A DNA stretch of 64,000 nucleotides from Pseudolactococcus laudensis (GCF_013449735.1 NZ_JACBNY010000002.1:1-64000); one strand, 5' to 3'. Positions 35,051-43,050 are shown, counted from the stretch's first letter. Made by a program: numbers and translations. The notes: a model not told the origin generated them from the sequence alone.

Positions 35051-35695
35051 ATGTTTAATCAAATTACCTCAAAAGCAGGACTCTACGGTGTCTTTTTTAC
35101 TGCAACGTTCTTTTTGGCTGCTTGGGCAAATATCAATGTTGGTATTGTCTTTCAGCCAGTGCATATCTTTAATTTTGAACTGACCCTAACGGGTGGTGAT
35201 ATTTTCTTTCCTTTAGTCTATATCATTAACGATTTGGCAGCAGAATTTTTCGGTAAGAAAAAAGCAATCAAATTATCAGTTATTGCATCACTTTTGTTTA
35301 CGATATTGGCAGTGATTTCTTACATGACGACTTTTGTGCCAAACATTAGTCCTGAGTACGCATCAGCAGCAAGAGTTCTCTTTGCCTTTAGTCCAAGAGC
35401 TGCTATTTCAGGTGTCATTGCCTTGTTAGTTGGCACCACCTTAAATGCTTATGTCTTCGAAGCGATGAAAAATCGAGGTGCAGGCTTTAAGCGTCGTGCC
35501 TGGGTATCAACGATGATTGGTGAATTGGGCGATTCTGTCTTAGTTACCTTTCTGATGTTTGCTGGCTTGATGCCAATGTCAATCTTGATTTCAATGATTG
35601 TAACCCAATATATCTTGAAACTATGTGTTGAGGGGATCCTTGTGGCACATACTGAAAAAATTGCTAAGCAATTACACCAACAAATTGATGACTAG
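35051..35695 (+). CDS. Queuosine precursor transporter (YhhQ/VUT family)
   Basis: A 214-residue membrane protein with about six helices that imports queuosine precursors (preQ0/preQ1 or queuine). Family features are the early TFFLAAWANINVGIVF, GDIFFPLVYIINDLAAEFFGKKKA (the conserved Asp/Glu loop), and AWVSTMIGELGDSVLVTFLMF. A preQ1-I-like riboswitch covers its ribosome site, so high preQ1 should shut off translation. The next gene starts inside its last codons. Confidence 0.9.
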   Translation: MFNQITSKAGLYGVFFTATFFLAAWANINVGIVFQPVHIFNFELTLTGGDIFFPLVYIINDLAAEFFGKKKAIKLSVIASLLFTILAVISYMTTFVPNISPEYASAARVLFAFSPRAAISGVIALLVGTTLNAYVFEAMKNRGAGFKRRAWVSTMIGELGDSVLVTFLMFAGLMPMSILISMIVTQYILKLCVEGILVAHTEKIAKQLHQQIDD

Positions 35696-36569
35696 ACAAA
35701 AAATAATAATTGATTGTGACCCTGGGATTGATGATATGCTCGCCATTCGTTATGCACTACGCTCACCTAAACTTGAGGTCGTAGGCTTTAGCGTGGTTAG
35801 TGGTAACGTTGCTGATTATAAGGGTGTTAACAATTTAAAGGAAATTCTATATCAGGAAAATCGCCTAGTTTTGCCAATCCATATTGGCCGAGGCAGACCG
35901 TTAAATAAATTTTTTAGAGATGCTGAAGATACACATGGGCAATATGGGCTAGGTTATTTTAGTGACTATCACCAGCTTGATAAGGCGGTTGCACCTGAAA
36001 GTGCGAGCGAATTTTTACTGGCACATGCGGATTGCACTATTTTAGCGCTAGGACCATTGACGAATATCGCAGATAGTTATTTACTTAATCCAACACTTGC
36101 TCAATCTTTTAAGATTATTAGCATGGGTGGTAATCTCTATGAGCAAGGAAACATGAGTGAGTTTTCCGAGTACAATTATTGGGTAGATCCAGAAAGTGCT
36201 AAGCTTGCTTTAAATCATCTCGATGTGACCATGGTAGGCCTTGACGTGACGAGAAAACTTAAATTCTATCCCGAGGATGTTGTTGATGAAACAGATTTAG
36301 AGATCTTACGTTTTTATTTTGAATTTCACCAAAAATATGAAAACTTCTATGGCGCAGTTATTAATGATCCATTGGTTGTTGATTATCTTCTATACCCTCA
36401 GGATTATACGAGTCAAAAAGTAAAACTTGATGTGCTGACTGAAGAAGGTGAGTATCGTGGTCAGACGATTGTATCACAAGATAATGATTACCGTTTGAAT
36501 CAGGCTTTAGTAACAGTGTCGGATATTAATAAGATAAAAGCACGGATAAAAAAACAAGTCTTGAATTAA
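35688..36569 (+). CDS. Nucleoside hydrolase (inosine/uridine-preferring family)
   Basis: Cleaves the N-glycosidic bond of ribonucleosides to base and ribose; the exact preference is unknown. The 293-residue protein starts MTRQKIIIDCDPGIDDMLAI, with the Ca-binding Asp cluster DCDPGIDD, and has the later LGPLTNIA and NYWVDPESA motifs. ATG 35688 is chosen over an upstream in-frame ATG because the motif begins a few residues later and it overlaps the transporter stop by 8 bases (coupling). Its linkage to a queuosine transporter suggests nucleoside salvage, possibly queuosine release; that is speculation. Confidence 0.88.
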   Translation: MTRQKIIIDCDPGIDDMLAIRYALRSPKLEVVGFSVVSGNVADYKGVNNLKEILYQENRLVLPIHIGRGRPLNKFFRDAEDTHGQYGLGYFSDYHQLDKAVAPESASEFLLAHADCTILALGPLTNIADSYLLNPTLAQSFKIISMGGNLYEQGNMSEFSEYNYWVDPESAKLALNHLDVTMVGLDVTRKLKFYPEDVVDETDLEILRFYFEFHQKYENFYGAVINDPLVVDYLLYPQDYTSQKVKLDVLTEEGEYRGQTIVSQDNDYRLNQALVTVSDINKIKARIKKQVLN

Positions 36570-36632
36570 TCAGTCAATAGTATGGTTAAAGCATAAAGTA
36601 CGAAGTTATGATGCGCTTGATATGAATAATCG

Positions 36633-36641
36633 TGGTAAAAT
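36633..36641 (+). promoter_or_regulatory. Extended -10 promoter of the CBS gene
   Basis: TG-G-TAAAAT, 55 bases before the start of the CBS-domain gene. No good -35 is seen. Confidence 0.45.
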
Positions 36642-36695
36642 AAAGCTAAAGATAGGTTATATTCAATTAAGCAAATAAGAAAGGGAGTAACAATT

Positions 36696-37355
36696 ATGGC
36701 AGTAAAAGATTTTATGACAAAAAAAGTCATCTACGTCTCTCCAACGACTAAGGTAGCAAAAGCTGCTGACATTATGAAAGAACAAGGGATTCACCGCCTT
36801 CCTGTTATTGAAAATGATAAATTAGTGGGGTTGGTGACAGCTGGTACGATTGAAAAGGCCAGTCCGTCTGTTGCAACATCTCTGTCAGTCTACGAGATGA
36901 ATTATTTGCTGAATAAAACGACAGTTGGCGAAGTGATGATTCGTGAAGTCTTGACGATTTCAAAATATGCCTCATTAGAAGATGCCGTCTATCTCATGCG
37001 TCAAAATAATGTTGGTGTCTTGCCGGTTGTTGATCATGACCAAATCAGCGGTGTGATTACAGATAAAGACGTCTTTGGTGCCTTCCTGAAAATTGCAGGG
37101 TATGGTGAATCAGGCGTTCGTGTTCGTTTGCTTATGCCTGATGTAATGGGGTCATTGGCAAAAGTCGCAGATCTTTTAGCTGAAAAGTCATTGGACGTTA
37201 GAAGTATCGTCCAAATCAACAACGACAACAAAAAGACAGTCGTTGAAATCCAATTGACAGGCGGACTCAGCCCAGAAGAAATCGAACAAGCTTTGGTTGC
37301 CGCAGGATTTGAAGTCGACGAAATTCACGAAACTGAGAGCAAGCTAGTTAGATAA
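36696..37355 (+). CDS. CBS domain protein (AcuB-like) with C-terminal ACT domain
   Basis: A 219-residue cytosolic regulator-type protein. Two CBS motifs form a Bateman pair: DFMTKKVIYVSPTTKVAKAA (residues 4-60) and VGEVMIREVLTISKYASLED (75-135), each ending LPVIEND/LPVVDHD. The last 80 residues (VRVRLLMPDVMGSLAKVADL) are ACT-like. Such proteins sense adenine nucleotides or amino acids; the target is unknown. It is monocistronic, with AAGGGAG before the ATG and a hairpin after the stop. Confidence 0.85.
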   Translation: MAVKDFMTKKVIYVSPTTKVAKAADIMKEQGIHRLPVIENDKLVGLVTAGTIEKASPSVATSLSVYEMNYLLNKTTVGEVMIREVLTISKYASLEDAVYLMRQNNVGVLPVVDHDQISGVITDKDVFGAFLKIAGYGESGVRVRLLMPDVMGSLAKVADLLAEKSLDVRSIVQINNDNKKTVVEIQLTGGLSPEEIEQALVAAGFEVDEIHETESKLVR

Positions 37356-37385
37356 AGCACTGCGCAATTTCAGATAAATATGATA

Positions 37386-37410
37386 AAATAGACGAATAAG
37401 TCTATTTTTT
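37386..37410 (+). terminator. Terminator of the CBS gene
   Basis: AAAATAGAC-GAATAA-GTCTATTTTTT: 9-bp stem with T run. TG-A-TAAAAT (37381-37389) overlaps its left arm and could be the plsC promoter. Confidence 0.7.
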
Positions 37411-37451
37411 ATAGCCTAAAACCACTTCATAAATACATAAAAGGAAGAATT

Positions 37452-38189
37452 ATGTTTTACATTTACCTTAGAAATTTCGTCGCATTCCTCTTGTGGATGC
37501 TCAATGGCAATGCGCATTACCATAATAAAGATAAAATTTTAGACCCTTCTGAAAATTATATCCTCGTCGCCCCACATAGAACCTGGTGGGACCCAGTTTA
37601 TATGGCATTTGCGACAAAACCCAAAGAATTCATCTTCATGGCAAAAAAAGAACTCTTTAAAAATGCCTTTTTCGGCTATTGGATTGAGAAGTGTGGCGCT
37701 TTCCCTATTGACCGGGATCATCCAGGCCCTAGTACAATCAAATACCCCACAAAAGTACTCAAAATCTCTAACCGTTCATTGATTATGTTTCCTTCCGGCT
37801 CTCGTCATTCAACAGACGTCAAAGGTGGCGTTGCCGTCATTGCCAAAATGGCGAAAGTACGCATTTTACCAGCTGTTTATCAAGGACCGAGAACATTCAA
37901 GGCTCTGGCTAAGCGCGAGCAAGTAGATATGAATTTCGGAAATGCCATTGATATCTCGGATATTAAGAAAATGGATGAGGCGGGTATCGCTGAAGTTGCA
38001 CGTCGTATTGAATCAGAGTTTGACCGTTTGGATGCTGAATTAGAGGCGACAAAAGGGACGCATCGTCGCATGATTTTTGGCTACATCCCACGCTTGATTT
38101 TGCTGATTCCAGCCATTATCATTACACTGCTAACTGTACTTTTTACTATGGTGGCAGCACCTATTCATAAAAAGTTGAAAAAATCATGA
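37452..38189 (+). CDS. plsC: 1-acyl-sn-glycerol-3-phosphate acyltransferase
   Basis: A membrane-bound acyltransferase (245 residues) that makes phosphatidic acid from lysophosphatidic acid. The HX4D catalytic motif is APHRTWWDP (residues about 37-45), and motif III is LIMFPSGSRHS, in which Ser replaces the Glu of the textbook FPEGTR; I recall FPxGSRHS forms from related lactic acid bacteria, so it need not be inactive. Helices lie at the N-terminus and at the C-terminus (LILLIPAIIITLLTVLFTMV). An AAAGGAAG site precedes the ATG. Confidence 0.88.
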   Translation: MFYIYLRNFVAFLLWMLNGNAHYHNKDKILDPSENYILVAPHRTWWDPVYMAFATKPKEFIFMAKKELFKNAFFGYWIEKCGAFPIDRDHPGPSTIKYPTKVLKISNRSLIMFPSGSRHSTDVKGGVAVIAKMAKVRILPAVYQGPRTFKALAKREQVDMNFGNAIDISDIKKMDEAGIAEVARRIESEFDRLDAELEATKGTHRRMIFGYIPRLILLIPAIIITLLTVLFTMVAAPIHKKLKKS

Positions 38190-38208
38190 GCTATCATGGT
38201 TTTTTTTG
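38181..38208 (+). terminator. Terminator of plsC
   Basis: AATCATGA-GCTA-TCATGGTT with eight T. It overlaps the plsC stop. Confidence 0.8.
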
Positions 38209-38226
38209 TTTTACTGAAATATAGGC

Positions 38227-38261
38227 TTGACAAAACCAACTGTACTATCTATAATAGTACA
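38227..38261 (+). promoter_or_regulatory. Promoter and operator of the YtrA-type operon
   Basis: TTGACA (38227-38232), 17 bp, TATAAT (38250-38255). The dyad TGTACTAT-CTATA-ATAGTACA (38241-38261) covers the -10 and fits an autorepressing GntR of the YtrA group. Confidence 0.85.
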
Positions 38262-38286
38262 TATAATACAAAAAGAAAGGATTACC

Positions 38287-38643
38287 ATGAATAAATTAGC
38301 GATATATGAACAACTGGCCTACCAAATTAAGCATGAGATTGCGGCTGGCATTATTCAACCCGGTGATAAGCTACCAAGTGTGCGAAAGTTTGCGCTGGAA
38401 AAGCAAATTAATCCGAATACAGCGGTCAAAGTGTATAAGACTTTGGAAAATGAAGGTGTGATTATCTCGATTCCTAGTAAGGGTAATTTTGTGAGTGATG
38501 ATGCTGACCAATTACAAAGTCTACGTGTGGCAGAGCTAACAGAGAATTTTCGGGATTTACTACAAGAGATGCGAGATAACCACATCAAAGAATCAGCTAT
38601 TTTAAAATTAGTAGAAGGAGTTTACCATGACTTTGAGCGTTAA
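38287..38643 (+). CDS. GntR family regulator, YtrA subfamily
   Basis: A short GntR repressor of 118 residues: winged helix in residues 8-75 (YEQLAYQIKHEIAAGIIQPG, then LPSVRKFALEKQINPNTAVK) and only a short C-terminal helical pair, as in YtrA, without a large ligand domain. ATG 38287 is chosen (site AAGAAAGGA); an earlier in-frame ATG lies on the promoter. It overlaps the ATPase gene by 17 bases. It probably represses its own operon until cell-envelope stress or antibiotics relieve it (known for YtrA homologues). Confidence 0.9.
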   Translation: MNKLAIYEQLAYQIKHEIAAGIIQPGDKLPSVRKFALEKQINPNTAVKVYKTLENEGVIISIPSKGNFVSDDADQLQSLRVAELTENFRDLLQEMRDNHIKESAILKLVEGVYHDFER

Positions 38644-39454
38644 CAATGTGAGCAAAACAATTGAAGGCAATCCGATATTAGAAAATGTGACCTTTGACAT
38701 GGTGGGTGGCAGTATCGTTGGTCTTGTCGGACGTAACGGTGTTGGGAAAACGACTTTAATGCGACTGATTGCAGGTGAAATGCAGCCAGAAAGTGGTCAA
38801 ATTCAATTTGATGAAACAGGTCGAGCCTCTGTTTTCTATCTGGATACTTTGTCGAATTGGATGACGAGTTACACAGCGATATTGGCAGCAGATGTTTTAG
38901 CAGTTTTTTATCCCCAATTTAATCGTGAGCATTTTGAAGAGATACTCTGCTCACAAAAGTTACCTTTGAATAAAACTATCTCAAGTTTTTCAAAAGGACA
39001 AAAGGCTTTAGTTTATATCGCAGCAGGCATTGCCAGTCAAGCTAATTATTTGCTATTTGATGAACCCTTAGATGGTTTGGATGTTTTTGTCAAAGATCAC
39101 TTTAAAGCGTTACTACTTGAAGCGGTGGATGAGGGACGCGGTGTCATCATTGCCACGCATAATCTAGCTGAATTAGATAGTTTGGCGGATAGGACATTAC
39201 TGATTAATGATCGGTATGTCATTGAGCAAGAAAATGATACGGATATTGTCAAAATTCAATTTGTTTATGAGGGAGATGAACTCGCGTCCAACTTGACAGA
39301 TGTTGCGACAATCCTTGAAAAAAGAGGCCGTGTCTATATTGCTTTGATTTCAGAGTCGTTGATCCCTGCGATTTTTACAGATACAACGACCTATAAATTT
39401 GTCGAGATTTTATCTGTGACGACTGAGGATATTTTCAGAAAGGAACTGGGGTAA
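38627..39454 (+). CDS. ABC transporter ATP-binding protein of the YtrA-type operon
   Basis: A 275-residue ATPase. Walker A is GLVGRNGVGKTTLMR (about residues 32-46), the signature is a divergent ISSFSKGQKALVYIA, Walker B is YLLFDEPLDGLD, and the switch His is IIATHN. About 60 residues follow the nucleotide-binding domain. With the regulator and permease it forms a three-gene unit thought to act in envelope or antibiotic stress. Confidence 0.88.
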   Translation: MTLSVNNVSKTIEGNPILENVTFDMVGGSIVGLVGRNGVGKTTLMRLIAGEMQPESGQIQFDETGRASVFYLDTLSNWMTSYTAILAADVLAVFYPQFNREHFEEILCSQKLPLNKTISSFSKGQKALVYIAAGIASQANYLLFDEPLDGLDVFVKDHFKALLLEAVDEGRGVIIATHNLAELDSLADRTLLINDRYVIEQENDTDIVKIQFVYEGDELASNLTDVATILEKRGRVYIALISESLIPAIFTDTTTYKFVEILSVTTEDIFRKELG

Positions 39455-39459
39455 GGTTA

Positions 39460-40674
39460 ATGAAAAATGTAATGACAGCATATTATAGATTGCGTAAGGG
39501 ATGGCTAATTGCTTTTTACAGCCTTATTATTCTAGCTGGTATGGTCGGCATGGTCGTGGATAGTGGCAACTGGCATACTTGGGAAAAACAATTTGACAAG
39601 TATTTCTCTGCTAAAGCATACCATGAAATCCGTGATTACTTAGGGACTGAACAGGTGAGTCATGCTGATGTTTATGAAAAATATGAAAATGCCAACGATT
39701 ATTTGAATCTGATTGGTTTTCGAGGAGATATTGAAGGTCCTGAGAAACCTGGTGAGCCTAGAGCAAGCATTTATTATAAACTGATGCCGGCTAAGTTTGA
39801 AACATTTAGAGAGCATCAACTGGCTTATTATGCACCGACGGATAAGCATGCTTATAAATATGACTTTCTCAGTATCAACCAAATCTGGGTGAGTCGACCA
39901 GGTGAATCTATTGAAGTTTCCTTAAATGCCGTTGCTTTAATTGGCGCACCACTTTTAGTGATTGTGGCAGTATTTAGTTTGATGTTGATGTTTGACCAAT
40001 GGAAGAAATTACCAAGTTTCATACGCTCACGAACTGGTCATGCTGGGTTATTACTTGGGGCACAAGCTATTTATTGGGCAATCATACCTTTTGTCTTAGC
40101 TGGTGTGATGTCTGTGGTGACACAATTGACCCGCTCACTTTTTATTCCTGAAAAGTTTGTCACTGTTCCTTGGGCAGCTATCCTGAACTATTCCGCAGAT
40201 TTTCTAGCTCAGATGATTTTATTTGCGATTTTGGCTGGTTTTGTGCATGCTTTGGTTGGTAACCCAATCTATAAGGTCATTACCTTTATATGTGCCCTAT
40301 GTGCTTTGGGGCTATCCATTAGTGTCTTTCATGATTTGACAGGTATCGGAATTTTGAATAATTTTAACCAGTTTAGTTATTTTGTCTATTTTATGATTGG
40401 AGGCGTCTTAATTCTTGCGACAGTATGGTTGCAGTCTAAATATTCGTTAAAGCAAGATAGTAGTTATATCCGGCTACCAAAGCTGAGGCTTGCTTTCTAT
40501 CTGGTAATTGTTTTCTTCGCGATATTCGATTTTCTGGTACCATTGCTCGCTTTGCGAGGGAATAACTGGAATGCAATGGATTCAGTGATTCATGTGGTTG
40601 TTCCGGTCGTGTTTGTCGTTTTATTTGCTAAATTAGTTCTGAATAAAGACATTCGCCATTTGGTTTTAAAATAA
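39460..40674 (+). CDS. ABC transporter permease of the YtrA-type operon
   Basis: A 404-residue membrane protein. One N-terminal helix (GWLIAFYSLIILAGMVGMVV) is followed by an external segment of about 115 residues and then about seven more helices between residue 150 and the C-terminus. It begins 5 bases after the ATPase stop. The substrate is unknown. The hairpin after the stop is also the CIRCE-like element of dnaJ. Confidence 0.82.
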   Translation: MKNVMTAYYRLRKGWLIAFYSLIILAGMVGMVVDSGNWHTWEKQFDKYFSAKAYHEIRDYLGTEQVSHADVYEKYENANDYLNLIGFRGDIEGPEKPGEPRASIYYKLMPAKFETFREHQLAYYAPTDKHAYKYDFLSINQIWVSRPGESIEVSLNAVALIGAPLLVIVAVFSLMLMFDQWKKLPSFIRSRTGHAGLLLGAQAIYWAIIPFVLAGVMSVVTQLTRSLFIPEKFVTVPWAAILNYSADFLAQMILFAILAGFVHALVGNPIYKVITFICALCALGLSISVFHDLTGIGILNNFNQFSYFVYFMIGGVLILATVWLQSKYSLKQDSSYIRLPKLRLAFYLVIVFFAIFDFLVPLLALRGNNWNAMDSVIHVVVPVVFVVLFAKLVLNKDIRHLVLK

Positions 40675-40677
40675 AAA

Positions 40678-40703
40678 TTAGCACTCTGAAAAAAGAGTGC
40701 TAA
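40678..40703. promoter_or_regulatory. CIRCE-like HrcA operator, also a terminator
   Basis: TTAGCACTC (40678-40686) and GAGTGCTAA (40695-40703) are the exact CIRCE arms, but the spacer is 8 bases rather than 9. AAA and TTT flanks extend the stem, and T7 follows, so the transcript of the upstream permease should also end here. It stands 5 bases before the dnaJ -35. Confidence 0.8.
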
Positions 40704-40708
40704 TTTTT

Positions 40709-40737
40709 TTGTCAAAATTGGTCAAACATGGTAAAAT
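40709..40737 (+). promoter_or_regulatory. dnaJ promoter
   Basis: TTGTCA (40709-40714), 17 bp, TAAAAT (40732-40737) with an upstream TGG (extended -10). Confidence 0.75.
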
Positions 40738-40785
40738 GGATGTACACTAAAAAATACTAAATAAAATAAAAGAGGTTTTGCCTAA

Positions 40786-41925
40786 ATGAATAACACAGAA
40801 TACTACGAACGTCTGGGCGTCAGCAAGTCTGCTAGCCAAGACGAAATCAAAAAAGCTTATCGTAAATTGTCGAAACAGTATCACCCGGATATTAATAAAG
40901 AAGCCGGCGCTGAGGACAAGTATAAGGAAATTCAAGAAGCCTATGAAACACTAGGTGATGAACAAAAACGTGCAGCCTATGACCAATATGGCGCAGCTGG
41001 TGCCAATGGTGGTTTCGGTGGTGGCGGCGGATTTGGTGGATTTGATGGATTCTCAAGTGGCGGTTTCGGCGGCTTTGATGACATCTTTTCATCATTCTTT
41101 GGCGGTGGCGGTGCGCAAAGTAATCCGACTGCCCCACGTCAAGGTCAAGATTTACAATATCGCATGAAGTTGAAATTCGAAGAGGCGATTTTTGGCGTTG
41201 ATAAAGAAATTAGCTACCCACGCGAACAAGCTTGTCATACCTGTCATGGCAATGGTGCTAAACCGGGTACGCAGCCTGTTACTTGTAGCAAGTGTGGTGG
41301 TCGAGGCCAAGTACAAGTGGCGCGTGATACACCACTTGGTCGTGTGATGACAACAGCGACTTGTGATGTTTGTCATGGTACTGGTAAAGAAATCAAAGAA
41401 AAATGTCCAACTTGTCATGGTTCAGGTCATGAAAAACAAGAACATAAAGTTAAAGTTTCAGTACCAGCAGGTGTAGAAACGGGCCAACAAATGCGCATGC
41501 AAGGTGGCGGAGATGCTGGTGTTAACCAGGGCCCTTATGGCGATCTTTATGTTGTCTTTGATGTAGCAGCATCTGACAAATTCGAACGTGATGGTTCTGA
41601 TATTTTCTATGATATGCCTCTTGAGTTTGTTCAAGCAGCACTCGGTGATGAAGTTGAAGTACCAACAGTTCATGGAAATGTTAAGCTAAAAATTCCAGCA
41701 GGTACACAAACCGGTCAAAATTTCCGTTTACGTGGTAAAGGTGCGCCTAAATTACGTGGCACAGGTAATGGCGACCAACACGTCATCGTCAATATTGTGA
41801 CACCTAAGAAACTTAATGACGCCCAAAAAGAAGCCTTGACAGCCTTTGCCAAAGCAAGCGGTCAAAGCGTCTCAGCACAAAAACCAGAAGGATTCTTTGA
41901 TAAATTAAAAAAAGAATTTAAGTAA
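40786..41925 (+). CDS. dnaJ: Molecular chaperone DnaJ
   Basis: The Hsp40 co-chaperone that stimulates DnaK ATPase and delivers clients. The 379-residue protein has the J domain (residues 4-68, with HPD in QYHPDINKE), a Gly/Phe-rich linker (75-125), and four zinc-binding CxxCxGxG repeats ([32 protein letters not shown]). C-terminal substrate-binding domains follow. It is not next to dnaK or grpE: a stand-alone dnaJ behind a CIRCE element, as I recall from Lactococcus lactis. Confidence 0.97.
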   Translation: MNNTEYYERLGVSKSASQDEIKKAYRKLSKQYHPDINKEAGAEDKYKEIQEAYETLGDEQKRAAYDQYGAAGANGGFGGGGGFGGFDGFSSGGFGGFDDIFSSFFGGGGAQSNPTAPRQGQDLQYRMKLKFEEAIFGVDKEISYPREQACHTCHGNGAKPGTQPVTCSKCGGRGQVQVARDTPLGRVMTTATCDVCHGTGKEIKEKCPTCHGSGHEKQEHKVKVSVPAGVETGQQMRMQGGGDAGVNQGPYGDLYVVFDVAASDKFERDGSDIFYDMPLEFVQAALGDEVEVPTVHGNVKLKIPAGTQTGQNFRLRGKGAPKLRGTGNGDQHVIVNIVTPKKLNDAQKEALTAFAKASGQSVSAQKPEGFFDKLKKEFK

Positions 41926-41978
41926 AAACATGATACGAAAAAGCGTTGTGGCATCGCCACAAACTTCTGTAGAAAATT
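41924..41978 (+). repeat. 55-base intergenic direct repeat, first copy
   Basis: AAAAACATGATACGAAAA, a hairpin TTGTGGC-ATC-GCCACAA, then ACTTCTGTAGAAAATT. It begins at the dnaJ stop and nearly matches 42052-42106. Confidence 0.85.
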
Positions 41979-42051
41979 AGGGATTTGCCGTAAGCAAACG
42001 AAGTTTGTGCGGATAAATCATCTATTTTCCTAAGAAGTTAGCTTGAAGTTC

Positions 42052-42106
42052 AAAAAACATGATACGAAAAGCGATGTGGCATCGCCACAAACTTCTGTAG
42101 AAAATT
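42052..42106 (+). repeat. 55-base intergenic direct repeat, second copy
   Basis: Same order as the first copy with one base missing and GCGATGTGG for GCGTTGTGG. Between the copies lies another hairpin, CAAAC-GAA-GTTTG, at about 41994-42006. Confidence 0.85.
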
Positions 42107-42141
42107 GTCTAAAGAGACTGGGGGAAAAAGCCTCAGTCACC

Positions 42142-42184
42142 AAAAGAGAAAAGTAAGCCTACCAGTTTACTTTTCTCTTTTTTG
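42142..42184 (+). terminator. Strong Rho-independent terminator downstream of dnaJ
   Basis: A perfect 15-bp stem (AAAAGAGAAAAGTAA with TTACTTTTCTCTTTT) and T run. The smaller stem GACTGGGG/CCTCAGTC lies just before it. Confidence 0.9.
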
Positions 42185-42230
42185 TATGATTTGCTGAATG
42201 AATTCAAGTTTTTCACGAAAAAACTTATTT

Positions 42231-42274
42231 TTACCGATAACGTATTGTTTTGCCAAAAGAACACCAATTTCGCA
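42231..42274 (+). repeat. 44-base direct repeat upstream of marR, first copy
   Basis: TTACCGATAACGTATTGTTT then TGCCAAAAGAACACCAATTT and CGCA. The same block recurs 61 bases downstream. Confidence 0.8.
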
Positions 42275-42291
42275 CAAAAATGGCACTTTTC

Positions 42292-42335
42292 TTACCGATT
42301 TGGTATTGTTTTGCCAAAAGAATGCCAATTTCGTA
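42292..42335 (+). repeat. 44-base direct repeat upstream of marR, second copy
   Basis: TTACCGATTTGGTATTGTTT then TGCCAAAAGAATGCCAATTT and CGTA; about six differences from the first copy. The 42198-42383 reading frame crossing both copies has no family likeness. Confidence 0.8.
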
Positions 42336-42457
42336 TTATGCTCAATGAATCATAGTGTTGTTTTACATTTTTGGGGAAAATGACATAAAAATAGGTTATG
42401 ATCGATTTTGGGAGGTGCTTTTGTCGCAATCTCTTTATGTTGCACTGGAAACAAATA

Positions 42458-42466
42458 TGCTATAAT
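42458..42466 (+). promoter_or_regulatory. Extended -10 promoter of the MarR gene, predicted leaderless
   Basis: TG-C-TATAAT ends 6 bases before the ATG at 42473, so transcription should begin at or next to the A of the start codon. TTGCAC (42440-42445) may serve as a weak -35. Confidence 0.65.
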
Positions 42467-42472
42467 GTAATC

Positions 42473-42919
42473 ATGGAAAAATCAGAACAAATTATGTCAG
42501 GCATTACAGATTTGAACAATAAGCTGTTGCTGTTACGTAAACCGATAATGGAAAAAGCAATGACAGGTTTTAGCTTATCAGAAATTGCTTATATGGAATA
42601 TATTGCTTTGCATCCAGATGCTAATGTCACACGACTTGCTACGGCACTTTACATGACGCGAGGGGCGATTAGTAAAATCACTAAAAAATTGGAAAAAAAA
42701 GGCATGATTACCAGTTATCAGAAGCCTGATAATAAAAAAGAGCTCTACTTTGCGTTAACAGCAGAAGGTCAAAAGATTGATGCCATTCATCGTCAACTAC
42801 ACCAAGACTTCCTTGCAGCAGACCAAAAGGTATTTTCAGCTTTTTCAGATAGTGAATTAACAACGGTTTTACGTTTTGTTGACGCTTATAATCAGCATTT
42901 AAATCAAGAGTTAAATTGA
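42473..42919 (+). CDS. MarR family transcriptional regulator
   Basis: A 148-residue winged-helix regulator: MEKSEQIMSGITDLNNKLLL, then SLSEIAYMEYIALHPDANVT, RLATALYMTRGAISKITKKL (recognition helix) and the beta wing KGMITSYQKPDNKKELYFAL. ATG 42473 is chosen because a promoter -10 ends 6 bases earlier and because family members start here; the mRNA would lack a Shine-Dalgarno. It precedes an efflux pump gene and is likely its repressor. The ligand is unknown. Confidence 0.9.
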   Translation: MEKSEQIMSGITDLNNKLLLLRKPIMEKAMTGFSLSEIAYMEYIALHPDANVTRLATALYMTRGAISKITKKLEKKGMITSYQKPDNKKELYFALTAEGQKIDAIHRQLHQDFLAADQKVFSAFSDSELTTVLRFVDAYNQHLNQELN

Positions 42920-42944
42920 GACCTTTCGGAGGTCTTATTTTTTT
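42919..42944 (+). terminator. Terminator of marR
   Basis: AGACCT-TTCGG-AGGTCT, then TATTTTTTT. Confidence 0.85.
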
Positions 42945-42957
42945 ATAGATATTTTTG

Positions 42958-43024
42958 TTGACAAGGAAACTAAAAAGAGGTAAACTAAATATGTTGACAA
43001 GGAAACAAAAACAAGACGTAAACT
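42958..43024 (+). promoter_or_regulatory. Tandem promoter elements of the efflux gene
   Basis: TTGACAAGGAAAC occurs twice (from 42958 and 42994), each followed by TAAACT (42981-42986 with a 17-bp gap; 43019-43024 with a 19-bp gap). The repeats are candidate MarR sites. Confidence 0.65.
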
Positions 43025-43050
43025 ATCTACTACACGAAAGGTTTTTATAA

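Noticed and set aside
42198-42383. 61-codon frame upstream of marR
   Set aside because: It consists of the 44-base repeats, has no ribosome site and no family likeness.
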